Made by a program: the position numbers and the translations under genes. Shown here piece after piece: positions 34,001 through 39,900 of a DNA stretch of 64,000 nt (positions within the stretch are counted from its first letter, which is position 1; every line of letters begins with the position of its first letter). Source of the stretch: Heliopora coerulea (lineage: Eukaryota > Cnidaria > Anthozoa > Scleralcyonacea > Helioporidae); the NCBI GenBank assembly GCA_030142905.1, contig JASJOG010000117.1, forward strand, positions 871,501-935,500, read 5' to 3'. Under the pieces are notes generated by a model that was given only the letters and a program-made list of their open reading frames with translations, did not search any database and was not told where the DNA came from.

Positions 34001-35916
34001 TGGATAGTGACCTTGTATTCAAATCCACTGTGAAAATACTACTATATATTTTGTTCCTTGTTCAGATCACTGGGATCAGAAAAAGCTAGACTGACTTCAT
34101 GGATGATTGTAACCACAAAAAGGACAAAATGAATGCTTTTTTTTAAATTATACTGGATTTTTTTTTGTACTGGTGGCTTATATTGGGGTGTTTTGAATAC
34201 AATGGGGAGTTCTCAATTCATTTGGATGTTTTCACTGTATTGGAGTGCTTTCACTATATTGCGGTATTTTTACTGCATTGGGGTGTTTCAACTGGATTGT
34301 TTTCACAATATAGCTGTAATTTTTATTCATATACTGTACCATTATGGCTAATCAATTCTACAGCAAGTTTCAGAAATTCATTACAATAAATTATTTATTT
34401 ATAAATTATAATAATCTGGGATGAAAAACAAAAAAGCATTGACATTAAGTATCAAAGGATTGGTTAAAACTAACATTGGCAACTCTTTATAACTGACCAG
34501 AAACAAAAATTTTACATCAACTGAAATTTGAAGTGAAGAAATTTTAGTAGCTATATCATTTCACGTCATATATAGCAGCTATATATGATGTGAAATTAAA
34601 TGGTTGAATACAGTACATGGGGTGGGAAATGGGAAACACATAATGTCTTTAGTTTAAACCATAAAAAGGGCAGAGGCAGTTTAATGTTTGACTCTGGCTA
34701 ACATCAGGTGATTTTACCCATCAAAGGGATGAGTCCTGCCCCATAATGAGTTAATAGCCATCTTCTTAATCCATTAAGTGGCAAAAGTGCACTATAGTGT
34801 TTTACTCTGGCTAATGCCAGATAATTTTAATTGTGAAAGGACCCTTAATGAATTCTGCCCCTATATGAGTTAAAAAAGGGACCTTAATAAGCCCTGCTCC
34901 TTAATGAGTTAAGATAAAGGTCAGTGTCAATTAAACTCAAGGTAAGTCAATGCATTATCGAGTCTCAAGTCAAGTCACAAAGGAATTGAATTGTATCAGT
35001 GGCCCAGCTCAATTCAAGTTGAGCCAAGTCATAACTTGATTGAGCTAAATAAAGTCAGGTTGTAAAGTTGTTATTAGTCCACTCTCAGATATAAGTTGCT
35101 TGATGAGTAAACATGAGAAAAACCATCAGCTGTTAGCTAGAGTAAAGTAATAAAAATCAGGAATGGTCCAAAAAGATTAAAGGGAGTTCTCAACAGTTAT
35201 TCAGGGTTGAGGTCAAGTCAGAAGCAAGTCAAGCCATTTATAACAGAGATTCTGTTAAATCAAAGTTTTGTCATTTGAAGCCACCAACTTGAGTCAAGTG
35301 GAGTCATTTTTTGCAAAGGACTTAAGATGAGTAGCCAAAAATTGTGGCTGGAATCATTACTATGAACTGATATGGGTACAATAAACAATACTAACTTGCT
35401 GCTAACAGAATTTTTCATACCCTTCATTTTGGTTGCAAATAATTTCAAAGCCCATCATTCAGGAGTAAAAATGTTCTTCACTTGGTTATTTTTTAACAAA
35501 ACTTATTGTCCCCAAAAACTATAAACCACCCTTTACTTTCCCATTGATTATTCTGAAACTGAACTGAAAGCCTGCACATTCTGTTCCTAGCTGAGTAACA
35601 ATTAAGGCGTTGTGGGTACTTCTTAAGGACTTAAGTAAACAAAAACGACCAAGCTGTTTCCAGTTGGTTTTATACATCTTTATTGGCGGAAGAGTTTTTC
35701 AGTCAACATTAGCAGGATAATTATGAAAATTTTGTCTTCATTTGAGACAAAACCTTGTTACAGCGTTCCCTTTCAATATTTTTCTACAAAGTCAGTCTTG
35801 CTTGTTTTGAAGGCATTTTATTGACTCTATTATAGTTTCTTAAACAAAACAACTTACCAAGTTTTCTCATATTGATTTAGCCACCTATAGCCGCCTTCAT
35901 CTTCATCTTCCGCCAT
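1345..35916 (-). CDS. GTF2H2: TFIIH core subunit p44, 14 of its exons (3' end beyond window)
   Basis: This gene encodes p44/SSL1 of general transcription factor IIH, a nuclear protein that binds and stimulates the XPD helicase in transcription initiation and nucleotide excision repair. Fourteen exons were found by hand at 35858-35916, 25239-25316, 22489-22525, 20723-20809, 18583-18633, 18456-18510, 17033-17141, 15708-15798, 11108-11195, 4586-4662, 2932-2962, 2264-2309, 2081-2138 and 1345-1390. All splice sites are GT-AG and every junction phase matches. The product is about 304 residues plus one base of the next codon. It follows human GTF2H2 throughout: an N-terminal EGGY segment, an Ssl1/vWA-type fold (MRHLYIILDTS, YFDQNPISQ, GEPSL, SLTTCDP, VVGLSAEVKVC), then a C4 zinc ribbon (CPQC...CELPVQCKVC). 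The human protein is about 395 residues, so the RING-like C terminus is expected left of base 1. No stop or frameshift was seen, so the gene looks functional despite introns of up to 10.5 kb full of transposons. Confidence 0.95.
2081..2138 (-). CDS. GTF2H2: GTF2H2 exon 13
   Basis: The exon encodes HLDNEWKREVNSSGYFCPQ, holding the first Cys of the zinc ribbon. Human has AHLDGN...GGYFCPQ. The donor CAG/GTAACC is clear. Confidence 0.93.
2264..2309 (-). CDS. GTF2H2: GTF2H2 exon 12
   Basis: The exon encodes FPQHLMSSTPSLCL, with GFPQH conserved in human GTF2H2. It is bounded by TTAAG and GTAAGG. Phase 2 in and phase 2 out join exons 11 and 13. Confidence 0.9.
2932..2962 (-). CDS. GTF2H2: GTF2H2 exon 11 (31 bp)
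   Basis: This micro-exon encodes ADAEAALIRM plus one base, equivalent to human SECSLIRMG. It is bounded by ATTAG and GTAAAC, and its phase fits exons 10 and 12. Confidence 0.9.
3110..4140 (+). repeat. Purine-rich degenerate GGCAGAGTAGAG-like array
   Basis: About 1 kb of plus-strand sequence is dominated by loose variants of GGCAGAGTAGAG, GGGCAGGGTAAAG and similar words, interrupted around 3230-3480 and 3650-3780. It lies in GTF2H2 intron 10. The long overlapping minus-strand ORFs here come from the scarcity of stops in a pyrimidine-rich strand and are rejected as genes. Confidence 0.6.
4157..4288. repeat. Palindromic MITE-like hairpin
   Basis: Two ~40-bp inverted arms (beginning CAGATTCCGAAAAATGTCAT and ending with its complement) surround a ~50-bp AT-rich loop. 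It could be a foldback MITE remnant or the scar of an inverted duplication. Confidence 0.6.
4586..4662 (-). CDS. GTF2H2: GTF2H2 exon 10
   Basis: The exon encodes SYDVILDEKHFRDILMQHVI then PPAAK, matching human [20 protein letters not shown]. It is bounded by ATTTTAG and GTAAGT. Confidence 0.96.
4913..5055 (-). repeat. tRNA-derived SINE relative
   Basis: This shares the CTCACCATCTGAGTC head and tRNA-like core with 831-961 and 991-1121, with more divergence. B-box-like and A-box-like motifs are read on the minus strand. Confidence 0.55.
5128..5234. repeat. Inverted repeat hairpin
   Basis: Arms TTTAGAAATGTGGGAACTTG and the complementary CCCACATTTCTAAA surround an ATGATAGAT-rich loop. The loop word ATGATAGATGAA also occurs at the SINE tail near 4918. 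Confidence 0.5.
5917..5961 (-). ncRNA. Hammerhead ribozyme (PLE-A minus copy)
   Basis: Read on the minus strand: stem I TGACT/AGTCA, core CTGAAGA, stem II GACCGCC/GGCTGTC with one mismatch, GAAA, a minimal ACGT stem III and cleavage-site C. All core positions are present. The ACGT stem is self-complementary, as in PLE hammerheads thought to work as dimers. Confidence 0.85.
6467..6636 (+). repeat. Tandem ~75-83-bp repeats upstream of the OTU-like gene
   Basis: GACCGGTTTGGCGGGC... starts at 6467 and again at 6550, with a partial third unit at 6623. The units contain CCATGG and GATTGGCT (an inverted CCAAT-like word). They may be promoter repeats for the cargo gene. Confidence 0.7.
6884..8449 (+). 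CDS. OTU-like cysteine-protease-fold protein (hAT cargo), two exons
   Basis: Exon 1 is 6884-7110 and exon 2 is 7393-8449, joined over a GT-AG intron (AG/GTACAT to TTATAG) in phase, giving 427 residues. ATG at 6884 is the first in frame. About residues 70-240 resemble OTU-type domains found in many invertebrate element-associated and vertnin-like proteins: GNCLYSSVSILL around the nucleophile Cys and a downstream NHFVPLL with the expected His. The usual Asp before Gly-Asn-Cys is Thr here, so activity is uncertain. A basic linker follows, then eleven 12-residue Ser/Thr-rich repeats (LPSTSLGSSSTS) to the stop. No frameshift or stop interrupts it. It lies alone inside the hAT-like termini. A truncated non-protease OTU relative is also possible. 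Confidence 0.75.
8036..8431 (+). repeat. 36-bp minisatellite, 11 units, coding
   Basis: Eleven in-frame 36-bp units encode the Ser-rich tail of the OTU-like protein. Near-identity of units suggests recent expansion. Open frames on the other strand and other phases are by-products. Confidence 0.9.
8870..9616 (-). pseudogene. PLE-A reverse transcriptase tail and GIY-YIG endonuclease
   Basis: The translation starts within the RT thumb (EDEIDEFHKHINEQ, GAIPFLDCLV, VYRKPTHTDR) and continues into a GIY-YIG domain with IYKINCSDC, TYIGETSRNLNIRLTEHK. This layout is diagnostic of Penelope-like elements. RT motifs upstream of the thumb are missing. A frameshift near 8930 changes the C-terminal frame, and the hAT at 8856 cuts off the rest, which resumes at 6249. 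Confidence 0.85.
9605..9831. repeat. PLE-A 5'-5' junction with micro-repeats
   Basis: ATTGCCGAACACC is repeated four to five times across the point where the minus and plus copies meet. A ~60-bp block (9664-9724) recurs at 9771-9831. The pattern suggests repeated template switching at the junction. Confidence 0.7.
9704..9961 (+). pseudogene. PLE-A plus copy, C-terminal region after GIY-YIG
   Basis: The ORF reads NHIAEHQRQTKHNIDWDSAK and on to KVKRESSQ, the His-rich post-GIY-YIG tail of PLE proteins (IAEH...H.IDW pattern). The same sequence lies inverted on the minus copy, split across the hAT. Coding here is 5'-truncated. Confidence 0.7.
10113..10157 (+). ncRNA. Hammerhead ribozyme (PLE-A plus copy)
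   Basis: This has the same motif as 5917-5961: TGACT, CTGAAGA, stem II at 10126-10144, GAAA at 10145-10148, ACGT, cleavage after C10152, then AGTCA. An extra U sits between the core and stem II. Confidence 0.88.
10268..10612 (+). pseudogene. LINE 3' end (RT C terminus, 3' UTR, TTAA tail)
   Basis: Coding traces FLNNYLLFNNEV, RVPLVRTESAKKSFYYHG resemble the extreme C terminus of CR1/L2-type polymerases. A GAGGCCACCCTCGTACAAAT 3' UTR block and a (TTAA)n tail at about 10590-10612 follow. PLE-A inserted upstream of this. Weak LINE-like coding may continue left of 5841. Confidence 0.6.
11108..11195 (-). CDS. GTF2H2: GTF2H2 exon 9
   Basis: The exon encodes SLKEHKIRCSVVGLSAEVKV and continues CKRLTTTTQ. 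The human counterpart is [20 protein letters not shown]. It is bounded by TTTTCCAG and GTACGG. Confidence 0.96.
12227..15388 (+). mobile_element. hAT transposon (ZMYM1-like), inactive
   Basis: Terminal repeats CAGGGGTGGCTCCAG (12227) and the complement of CAGAGGTGGATTCAG (ending 15388) are flanked by a 5-bp direct repeat CAGTG (12222-12226 and 15389-15393). The element is 3162 bp and lies in GTF2H2 intron 8 in antisense orientation. A direct repeat (ATTGGTTAGCCAATTAAGTG at about 12493 and 12571) precedes the transposase. Confidence 0.8.
12679..14987 (+). pseudogene. hAT transposase, ZMYM/DUF4371-type, broken
   Basis: ATG at 12679 opens an N-terminal TTF/ZMYM-like zinc-finger segment (DGAFCLPCVCFG). 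Next comes a DUF4371-like RNase-H-fold catalytic region: IMADEAADVSN, CRGQSYDGAGNMAG and VHCMNHRLNL. The hAT dimerisation C terminus follows (SCSCERSISSLQ, YLRSTMGQERLNGL) and ends at 14987. In-frame stops occur at 13102, 13426, 13516, 14245 and 14302, and a frameshift lies near 14730. It was once a transposase of ~770 residues and is now dead. Confidence 0.85.
15708..15798 (-). CDS. GTF2H2: GTF2H2 exon 8
   Basis: The exon encodes HLPGHASREIVTIIGSLTTC and continues to IIETFE. The human counterpart is [20 protein letters not shown]. It starts with the last base of an Arg codon from exon 7 and ends in phase 0. Confidence 0.96.
15960..16072 (+). repeat. (GA)n / GAAA-rich microsatellite
   Basis: About 110 bp of GAGAGA and GAAAGA repeats lie in GTF2H2 intron 7. 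Open frames across it are artefacts of the low complexity. Confidence 0.9.
17033..17141 (-). CDS. GTF2H2: GTF2H2 exon 7
   Basis: The exon encodes NPRLHVTALGQ...CQGEPSLQNALETAKQSL, matching human NPRKHITSL...CHGEPSLYNSL. The acceptor is preceded by the pyrimidine tract TTTCTTTCCTCGTAG. The length is 109 bp. Confidence 0.95.
18456..18510 (-). CDS. GTF2H2: GTF2H2 exon 6
   Basis: The exon encodes LGLITTNNKRAEKLTELS plus one base, matching human IGIIVTKSKRAEKLTELS. It is separated from exon 5 by a 72-bp intron, the shortest in the gene. Confidence 0.96.
18583..18633 (-). CDS. GTF2H2: GTF2H2 exon 5
   Basis: These 17 codons encode LLQNFIVEYFDQNPISQ, nearly identical to human LLEYFVEEYFDQNPISQ. The exon is bounded by ATAG and GTAATA. 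Confidence 0.96.
19583..19734. mobile_element. Palindromic MITE
   Basis: Inverted arms of ~70 bp run from AAACAATTATTGGATTCGG to CATCCAATAATTGTTT, with internal AATGTTATCCGCC and GCAGATAACATT. It is a self-complementary foldback element in GTF2H2 intron 4. Confidence 0.7.
20723..20809 (-). CDS. GTF2H2: GTF2H2 exon 4
   Basis: The exon encodes MRHLYIILDTSKAMAEADLK and onward to SIK (29 codons), the first beta strand and degenerate metal-site loop of the vWA-like domain. The human equivalent is [20 protein letters not shown]. The acceptor follows TTCTTTTCAG. Confidence 0.95.
21869..22458. mobile_element. pogo/Tigger-like non-autonomous element
   Basis: The termini CAGTGGAACCCC and the complement of CAGTCAAACCCC are each flanked by TA, as expected for Tc1/mariner/pogo insertions. 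The interior repeats AAGCGGACACC-type words and has no transposase. It ends 30 bp from GTF2H2 exon 3. Confidence 0.65.
22489..22525 (-). CDS. GTF2H2: GTF2H2 exon 3 (37 bp)
   Basis: This micro-exon encodes LLAQTGNVRLGM, equivalent to human GQVRLGM. It is bounded by TTCTAG and GTTTGT. Its phase joins exon 2 and exon 4 exactly. The pogo-like MITE ends only 30 bp downstream of it. Confidence 0.9.
23394..24376. mobile_element. ~1-kb foldback DNA element, copy 1
   Basis: Long inverted arms of about 330 bp start CACAGAATAAG and end CTTATTCTGTG. The 7-bp flanks ACCAGGC and ACCGGGC resemble a target duplication with one mismatch. The unique middle is shared with 53546-54532. No protein is visible. 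It lies in GTF2H2 intron 2. Confidence 0.8.
25239..25316 (-). CDS. GTF2H2: GTF2H2 exon 2
   Basis: The exon encodes EAIQEDAEGG...QRAKRR, matching human EILKEDESGS...KAKRKR. The acceptor TTCAG and donor GTAATC bound 78 bp. The apparent TAA just after KRRR lies inside the donor and is not read. Confidence 0.92.
25666..25778 (+). repeat. Dispersed repeat, left segment (long copy)
   Basis: CTCGCCCACAGCGCGAACCG through TTACACGCGTGGTGACTA is ~90% identical by eye to 36150-36265. The matching right segment is at about 27260-27325, so about 1.5 kb of other elements has been inserted between the two halves. Confidence 0.6.
25779..25991 (+). mobile_element. MITE with 13-bp terminal repeats carrying a Crypton-like first exon
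   Basis: TTTTAGTAGAAAC (25779-25791) and its exact complement (25979-25991) bound 213 bp. It contains a CCAAT-like box (GATTGGCT), and an ORF at 25876-25989 encodes 37 residues (ASSSRFCEISEDEIECLLES). This matches the N terminus of DUF3504/Crypton-derived proteins as I remember them, not a complete protein. Confidence 0.5.
26007..26125. repeat. Hairpin repeat
   Basis: AATTAGATTATTCGCTCTCG and its complement flank a central GACGAGGTCG/AAGCCCTCGTC palindrome. Nearby direct copies of GGAGGTGAATA (about 26150 and 27167) suggest a decayed MITE cluster. Confidence 0.55.
26303..26346 (-). ncRNA. Hammerhead ribozyme (PLE-B 3' end)
   Basis: On the minus strand: stem I GTCGT/ACGAC, core CTGATGA, stem II TGCC/GGCA, GAAA, short stem III ACA/TGT, cleavage site GUA. 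All invariant core bases are present. It sits ~70 bp downstream of the PLE-B coding region. Confidence 0.8.
26415..26881 (-). pseudogene. PLE-B GIY-YIG endonuclease fragment
   Basis: The translation has a cysteine-rich leader (CNCRKSNPCPLRGECQTENV), then VVYLAQV, SYIGATERSFKDRLYKHKN and a TELSKYVWALKEKN...CHLCLTEKFHIIF tail, ending at 26415. This CCHH-type extended GIY-YIG domain is characteristic of Neptune/Poseidon-like PLEs. RT is absent, so the copy is strongly 5'-truncated. It is in GTF2H2 intron 1, same strand as the gene. Confidence 0.8.
27245..27415 (+). repeat. Dispersed repeat, right segment (long copy)
   Basis: ACTCAAGAATGCCGTGTGCA and CTGGTATGTTGTTGAC recur at about 36618-36665. 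It pairs with 25666-25778 as the right half of the same repeat unit. Confidence 0.55.
27416..29457 (-). pseudogene. LINE-A polymerase (endonuclease + RT), decayed and 3'-truncated
   Basis: Reading 29457 down, an endonuclease start (SETLLTDTIPDEVLYIPGFN, RKDRLIGRGG) is followed by a linker (28624-28256). Then come RT motifs EDLRPVSLTCVLSKL, FLDFRKAYDLIDH and GGIPQGSKLGPVAFI. Several frameshifts and stops break the frame. The YxDD block and thumb are missing because the element stops at the dispersed repeat at about 27415. CR1/L2-type is the best guess. It is in GTF2H2 intron 1. Confidence 0.7.
29754..30476 (-). pseudogene. LINE-A ORF1-like remnant
   Basis: Two fragments lie just upstream of the LINE-A polymerase: 30476-30222, with charged heptad-like sequence (LDEKEYQFDEKDYQSELEGV), and 30029-29754 (DFKDVPTNCEALHVSIARQL). 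The position and coiled-coil-like composition suit a LINE ORF1. I do not recognise a specific domain. Confidence 0.4.
30721..30760 (-). ncRNA. Hammerhead motif (PLE-D left arm), stem I weakened
   Basis: Core CTGATGA, stem II GTTGT/ACAAC, GAAA and ACGT are intact on the minus strand. Stem I TTCT pairs with AAAA with one mismatch. Confidence 0.7.
31005..31113 (+). pseudogene. PLE-D C-terminal coding fragment
   Basis: The fragment encodes FKLLLRESLLIRNLKPSLNA and ends LFLL-stop at 31113. PLE-C has ELLIRESLLIDKFKPVLSEN at the same place. Only the extreme C terminus is retained. Confidence 0.75.
31255..31294 (+). ncRNA. Hammerhead ribozyme (PLE-D right arm)
   Basis: Stem I TTCT/AGAA, core CTGACGA, an unpaired U, stem II GTTGT/ACAAC with loop GATGAT, GAAA, ACGT, and cleavage after U31290 (GUU). 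All core bases are intact. Confidence 0.8.
32005..32335 (+). repeat. Degenerate ~19-bp minisatellite (CACCCCAATATAGTCAAAA-like)
   Basis: About 15 diverged units combine ACACCCCA, ATATAGT and CAAAA words in varied order. The same unit occurs in reverse orientation at 34165-34320. Confidence 0.7.
33545..33650. repeat. Inverted repeat (TGCCGAAAAAAGGTAAT type)
   Basis: CAGTGCCGAAAAAAGGTAAT and ATTACCTTTTTTTGGCAC face each other across ~20 bp. This is likely a MITE remnant in GTF2H2 intron 1. Confidence 0.55.
33830..34930. repeat. Scattered copies of a dispersed TCTGGCTAA...GCCAGA/TTAATGAGTT motif
   Basis: Motifs like TTACTCTGGCTAATGCCAGA, CCTTAATGAGTTAA and GTAAAATTGTCTGG recur at 33840-33920, 34680-34920 and 35100-35180, and singly at about 19827 and 24705. 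Minisatellite 34165-34320 interrupts the cluster. No coding potential was seen. Confidence 0.45.
34165..34320 (-). repeat. Degenerate ~19-bp minisatellite, inverted partner
   Basis: TTGGGGTGTTTTGAATACAA, TTTCACTATATTGCGG and TTGGGGTGTTTCAAC are the reverse complement of the 32005-32335 unit. Overlapping plus-strand ORFs are artefacts. Confidence 0.7.
35858..35916 (-). CDS. GTF2H2: GTF2H2 exon 1 (start codon)
   Basis: The ATG is at 35916-35914 and opens MAEDEDEGGYRWLNQYEKT, then two bases of a Trp codon, then donor GTAAGT. The Gly-Gly-Tyr...Glu-Lys/Arg-Thr-Trp pattern matches the N terminus of human GTF2H2. The upstream sequence (35917-35950) has a translation-start context like other metazoan housekeeping genes. 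Confidence 0.9.
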
Positions 35917-36146
35917 TTTGTTGAATACGACCGATTTTATCTAAGATCATGTAAGAAAAAGCTTGTTCGTCTTCTGATACTCTGAATTGATATATCTTAG
36001 TCAAAATCAGAAGGATGCAGGCCACTTACTTCACTATGAGTACTGTAAATTAGTAAGTAATTACACACTTCATAGTATTCATAGTACTATGCATGGCGCT
36101 CACACGCTTGAACATAACAAATTTTTACTGATAAAACCGCTGTGAA

Positions 36147-36770
36147 GATTGTCCCCTCGCCCACCGCGCGAAGCGCGGTGCGAGGGTACTAATCTCGACG
36201 TGCGTGGAGCCCTTTTACACGCGTGTTGACTAGGGAGAAAAATTTTCGCAGTTTTTGAATAATTTATGTCGGTATATATATAGGTATACAGGGTGTCCCA
36301 AAAAAAGCGAAAACTATTGAAATCACCAATAACAATTTAATTGTTAGAATTTGAATGTCTTAGCACTCTGTTGGTCCCCACGAGTGCATAAATGATTGAT
36401 ATAAGTAATTTTATAATTTGCTTTAAATTCCCACGGGCAAAAAGTCGCGCATTTTACAAGGCGATTTTCTTACCTAAATTTTAATACATGCACCTTGTCA
36501 ATATTTTACGCATCATTACGTTCAGCTTTTTCGTAGGGCATTCAAATTTTAACAATAAGTGATTTCAATAGTTTTCGTTTTTTGGGGGACACCCTGTATA
36601 TTTAAGAATTCCGGTCACTCAAGTATGCCGTGTGCAAGCTCGGGTACTGGTATGTTGTTGACCAAACAACATTACTTAGGTTACTTAGATCCGTATTCAA
36701 GCAAATCAATTTGGTCTCGTTCTTGTTTTCCTTGCGTGGATCTCTAGCAAGTTGTTTGCATCATTTGAAC
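36147..36770 (+). repeat. Dispersed repeat (short copy) split by a mariner MITE
   Basis: The left part (36147-36288) matches 25666-25778, and the right part (36597-36770) matches 27245-27415. The unit starts just upstream of GTF2H2 exon 1 and is interrupted by the MITE at 36289-36596. Confidence 0.6.
36289..36596. mobile_element. Tc1/mariner MITE
   Basis: Terminal inverted repeats of ~36 bp begin CAGGGTGTCCCAAAA (left) and CAGGGTGTCCCCCAAA (right, complement). TA target duplications are at 36287-36288 and 36597-36598. The 308 bp have no transposase. Confidence 0.88.
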
Positions 36771-36923
36771 ACTGAAGCCAGTAAATGATTTAAGACCGGC
36801 AAACGAAATGGCTTTCTTGGTGCTTGCGACTGGTTTCACTTTTGCAGGACATCTTGGTTACTGGACAATTTATGACTTGAAAGAACAGTTCTAAAACTCA
36901 GCTCTTTGGAATATGCATTGGCC

Positions 36924-39900
36924 CAGAGCCGTTCAGAGAAATTTGGGGGCCCGAGGCAAAAATCCACTTGGGGGCCCCACCCTCCATGGGCACAGTTTTA
37001 CTCCCGTCTTTATCTATTGTACAGTATCTACCGTACAAAGGTGTAAAAATTATTTAAACGTTTTTACAAGTGAATTAAATTTAAACAAGTTAAAAGTGTA
37101 CTTTACGTGCGCATTTGAATGCAAACGAGTCAAAAACGTCATCATAGTTAATTTTTCTTGCTATGTCACGTTCACATGACAGCATGATTAGACTTGACAT
37201 GCGTTCTTGCCCCATTGTGGATCTTCGACAGTTCTTAACTATACCACGTTTACTAAAAGATCTTTCTCCTGATAAAACAGATACAGGTATGCTTATAAAT
37301 AACCGTAGAGCAACACAAATTTGGGGAAGAATTGTCTGAAGACCTTTCTCATATATCTTATTCAATAACGCAATAGACGATAGTTTTCCACCTAAAATAT
37401 TGGTTTGCTTCAACCTATTCACATGGCGCATCTCTTCCAGAAGTTCTTTTTCATTTAAATCACATGGATAAAAATTTGAAAGATCTTTGCTACGAATTTC
37501 CATTGTTTTTCCTGCTGCTTCGCCGCCTGTGTTGGGGACTTCAGAGCAATTCCATAAAAAGGAAAACAAGTCGTTTACTTGTTTAGTTTTTTCAAATCTG
37601 CATGCTATCTCGCAAATTACTCTATCCAAAGCAACATTAAACACATTGATTTCGAATTCCCTTTCATCGTTATGCTGTTCATGTTCACTATCTCTGGATT
37701 CATCGTGAAATCGTCTGGGAACTCTCATTGTTTCTTTAAAATACTCACTTAAACCAAGAGAAGAAGCAACAACCTTTGATTCCTTACAGATCACGCTCCA
37801 AGATTCCCTCATGCGTTTTAAATCGTCTTGCAGTGACTCAATCAAATGCAATTCTTCATCAATGGTGATCTTAGAAGCTTGAAGCAAAACACTAACATCA
37901 TTTATAGTCTGTAATACCTTAAACCAAAAGGTTATAAGTAAGACAAACTCAAGTGATTGCAACCATTGGATTAGGTTATCCACATCATCAGACACTTCAC
38001 CAGGCAAATCATGATCTTTCAATCTTTTTAATGCATCCAAAATTTCTCTTGGCCTCTTTACTAAGGGCTTGACTGCCTCTATCCTAGCACTCCAACGAGT
38101 AGTAGATAATTTATGTAGGGATATACCAGTAGCCTCTTGCAAAATCTTCCAACGTGAAGGACTAGAGCTGAACAAATTGTATAACCTCTGAATGTTTCCA
38201 AAGAAGCTTTTTGCAGTAGCTGACGACTCTGCTGCATGCACTCCACATGGATTAAGACTATGCGCACTGCAAGGAGAAAATAACGCTTGAGGATTTTTCT
38301 CCAGAATTGCTGCTTGAGCTCCATTGTAAACCCCAGCCATATTTGCACCATTGTCATATCCTTGACCTCTACAGTTTTTAAACTCAATACCATGTTCTTC
38401 GAGTACTTTGCATATTAACTCGGCAATATCCCTTCCTTTCTTTTCATCGCAATCTTCCATTCTCAAAAATCTTTCACATATCTCCCAAACTTCATCATTT
38501 AAATTTACATATCTTAGGATGAATGTTATTTGTTCTGTGTGGGAAACGTCCGGATTACCATCAACAATGATGCTGTAGTACATTGCTTGTTTAACTTCTT
38601 CCACAATAGCATTGAGAACAACTTTAGAACATTCTTCAATAAACTCGTTTTGTGAACGTGGCGATAGATAATGCGCTTACATTCGGCTATTGTTTTCTTG
38701 ATGTTTTTTTACTTCATCCAGATGTGACTTTAAAATATGATTGTGACCGTTAAGCAATTCCAAGTTTCCAAGAAATAGACCATTATTTGGATTACCTAAT
38801 TCAGTGGTTGAACCGCGAAAGGGAAGGTTTCGCTCTGATAAAAATAATATCACGTCCAATATGCATCGAAATATTTCACGCCATCTTGATATTTCGTTTT
38901 GTAACTGCCATTGAAGTTGCTGATCAATTCCAGTTGTTTTATGTAGGTTTTTTTCAAGTTCTTTCCACGTAATGTAACTTAAGAAATGCGACGAACTTCG
39001 TTGGTGGGCATCAATTTTTTCGTACAATTTTCTCCAGTTATCTTTATGTCCTGCATCCGGCCTTGTAAGCAGGGATGTTTCAGAGGTCTTCTCTTTTTGT
39101 GATATTTCTTGAAACAGACAGCATGGAAAGCAAAAGAGGCCTTGTTTTGATGCACTCCATACCAACCAATCTCTTTTTACCTTTTCGCCATTTGGCATTT
39201 CTTGACAAAAAATATTTTGAGGAAAGTTACGGCCAGAACTATCTCTGGGGAAAGACTTCGGATTTTCAGGCGGGCCAATTTTAGCAATATACTCCGTATC
39301 TTGTTTAGTTAGACGTATCCAACTTGAAGGATCGTTTGATAGTAAAGGTGCAAATGTTCTTTCAGCATCGGACGACGTTACTTGTGTGGCTATTGTCTCA
39401 TCAGGGCTTACTTGAGCGGCCATTGTCTCACCAGCGTCAGTATTAGTAATGGTATTTGCATTCGTAGATGTAATATCATCTCCTTCTACTTCGTCACAGC
39501 TAATTTCAACTTCTTGGGACTGAGATTCATTACCTCTCTGGATTTTGGTGTACCAGCTTAGATCTTCTAGCCTTCTACGAGATTTTGCTTCATTTTCATC
39601 ACGAATTTGCCTTTGTTTACGCTTGGCTGCACCAGATAAATAAGAACGAGAAGACGCCATTTTGATTTACATGTAGCGTACCGGGATTCAAGACTGTATA
39701 CATACTACGTAAAAGGGGGGCGTTACGGAAGGGAGCGTTTGCTATGTCATGCCTACGCGCATTATATTTAATTACGCACTATATTTAACTACATACAAAA
39801 CTCGTTACATACATATTGATTGCGCAACTAAACACTGCCGCTGATCTACATATGTATTTGAACTATCAACTATGTAATTAATTGCAGTATCTGTAGCCAT

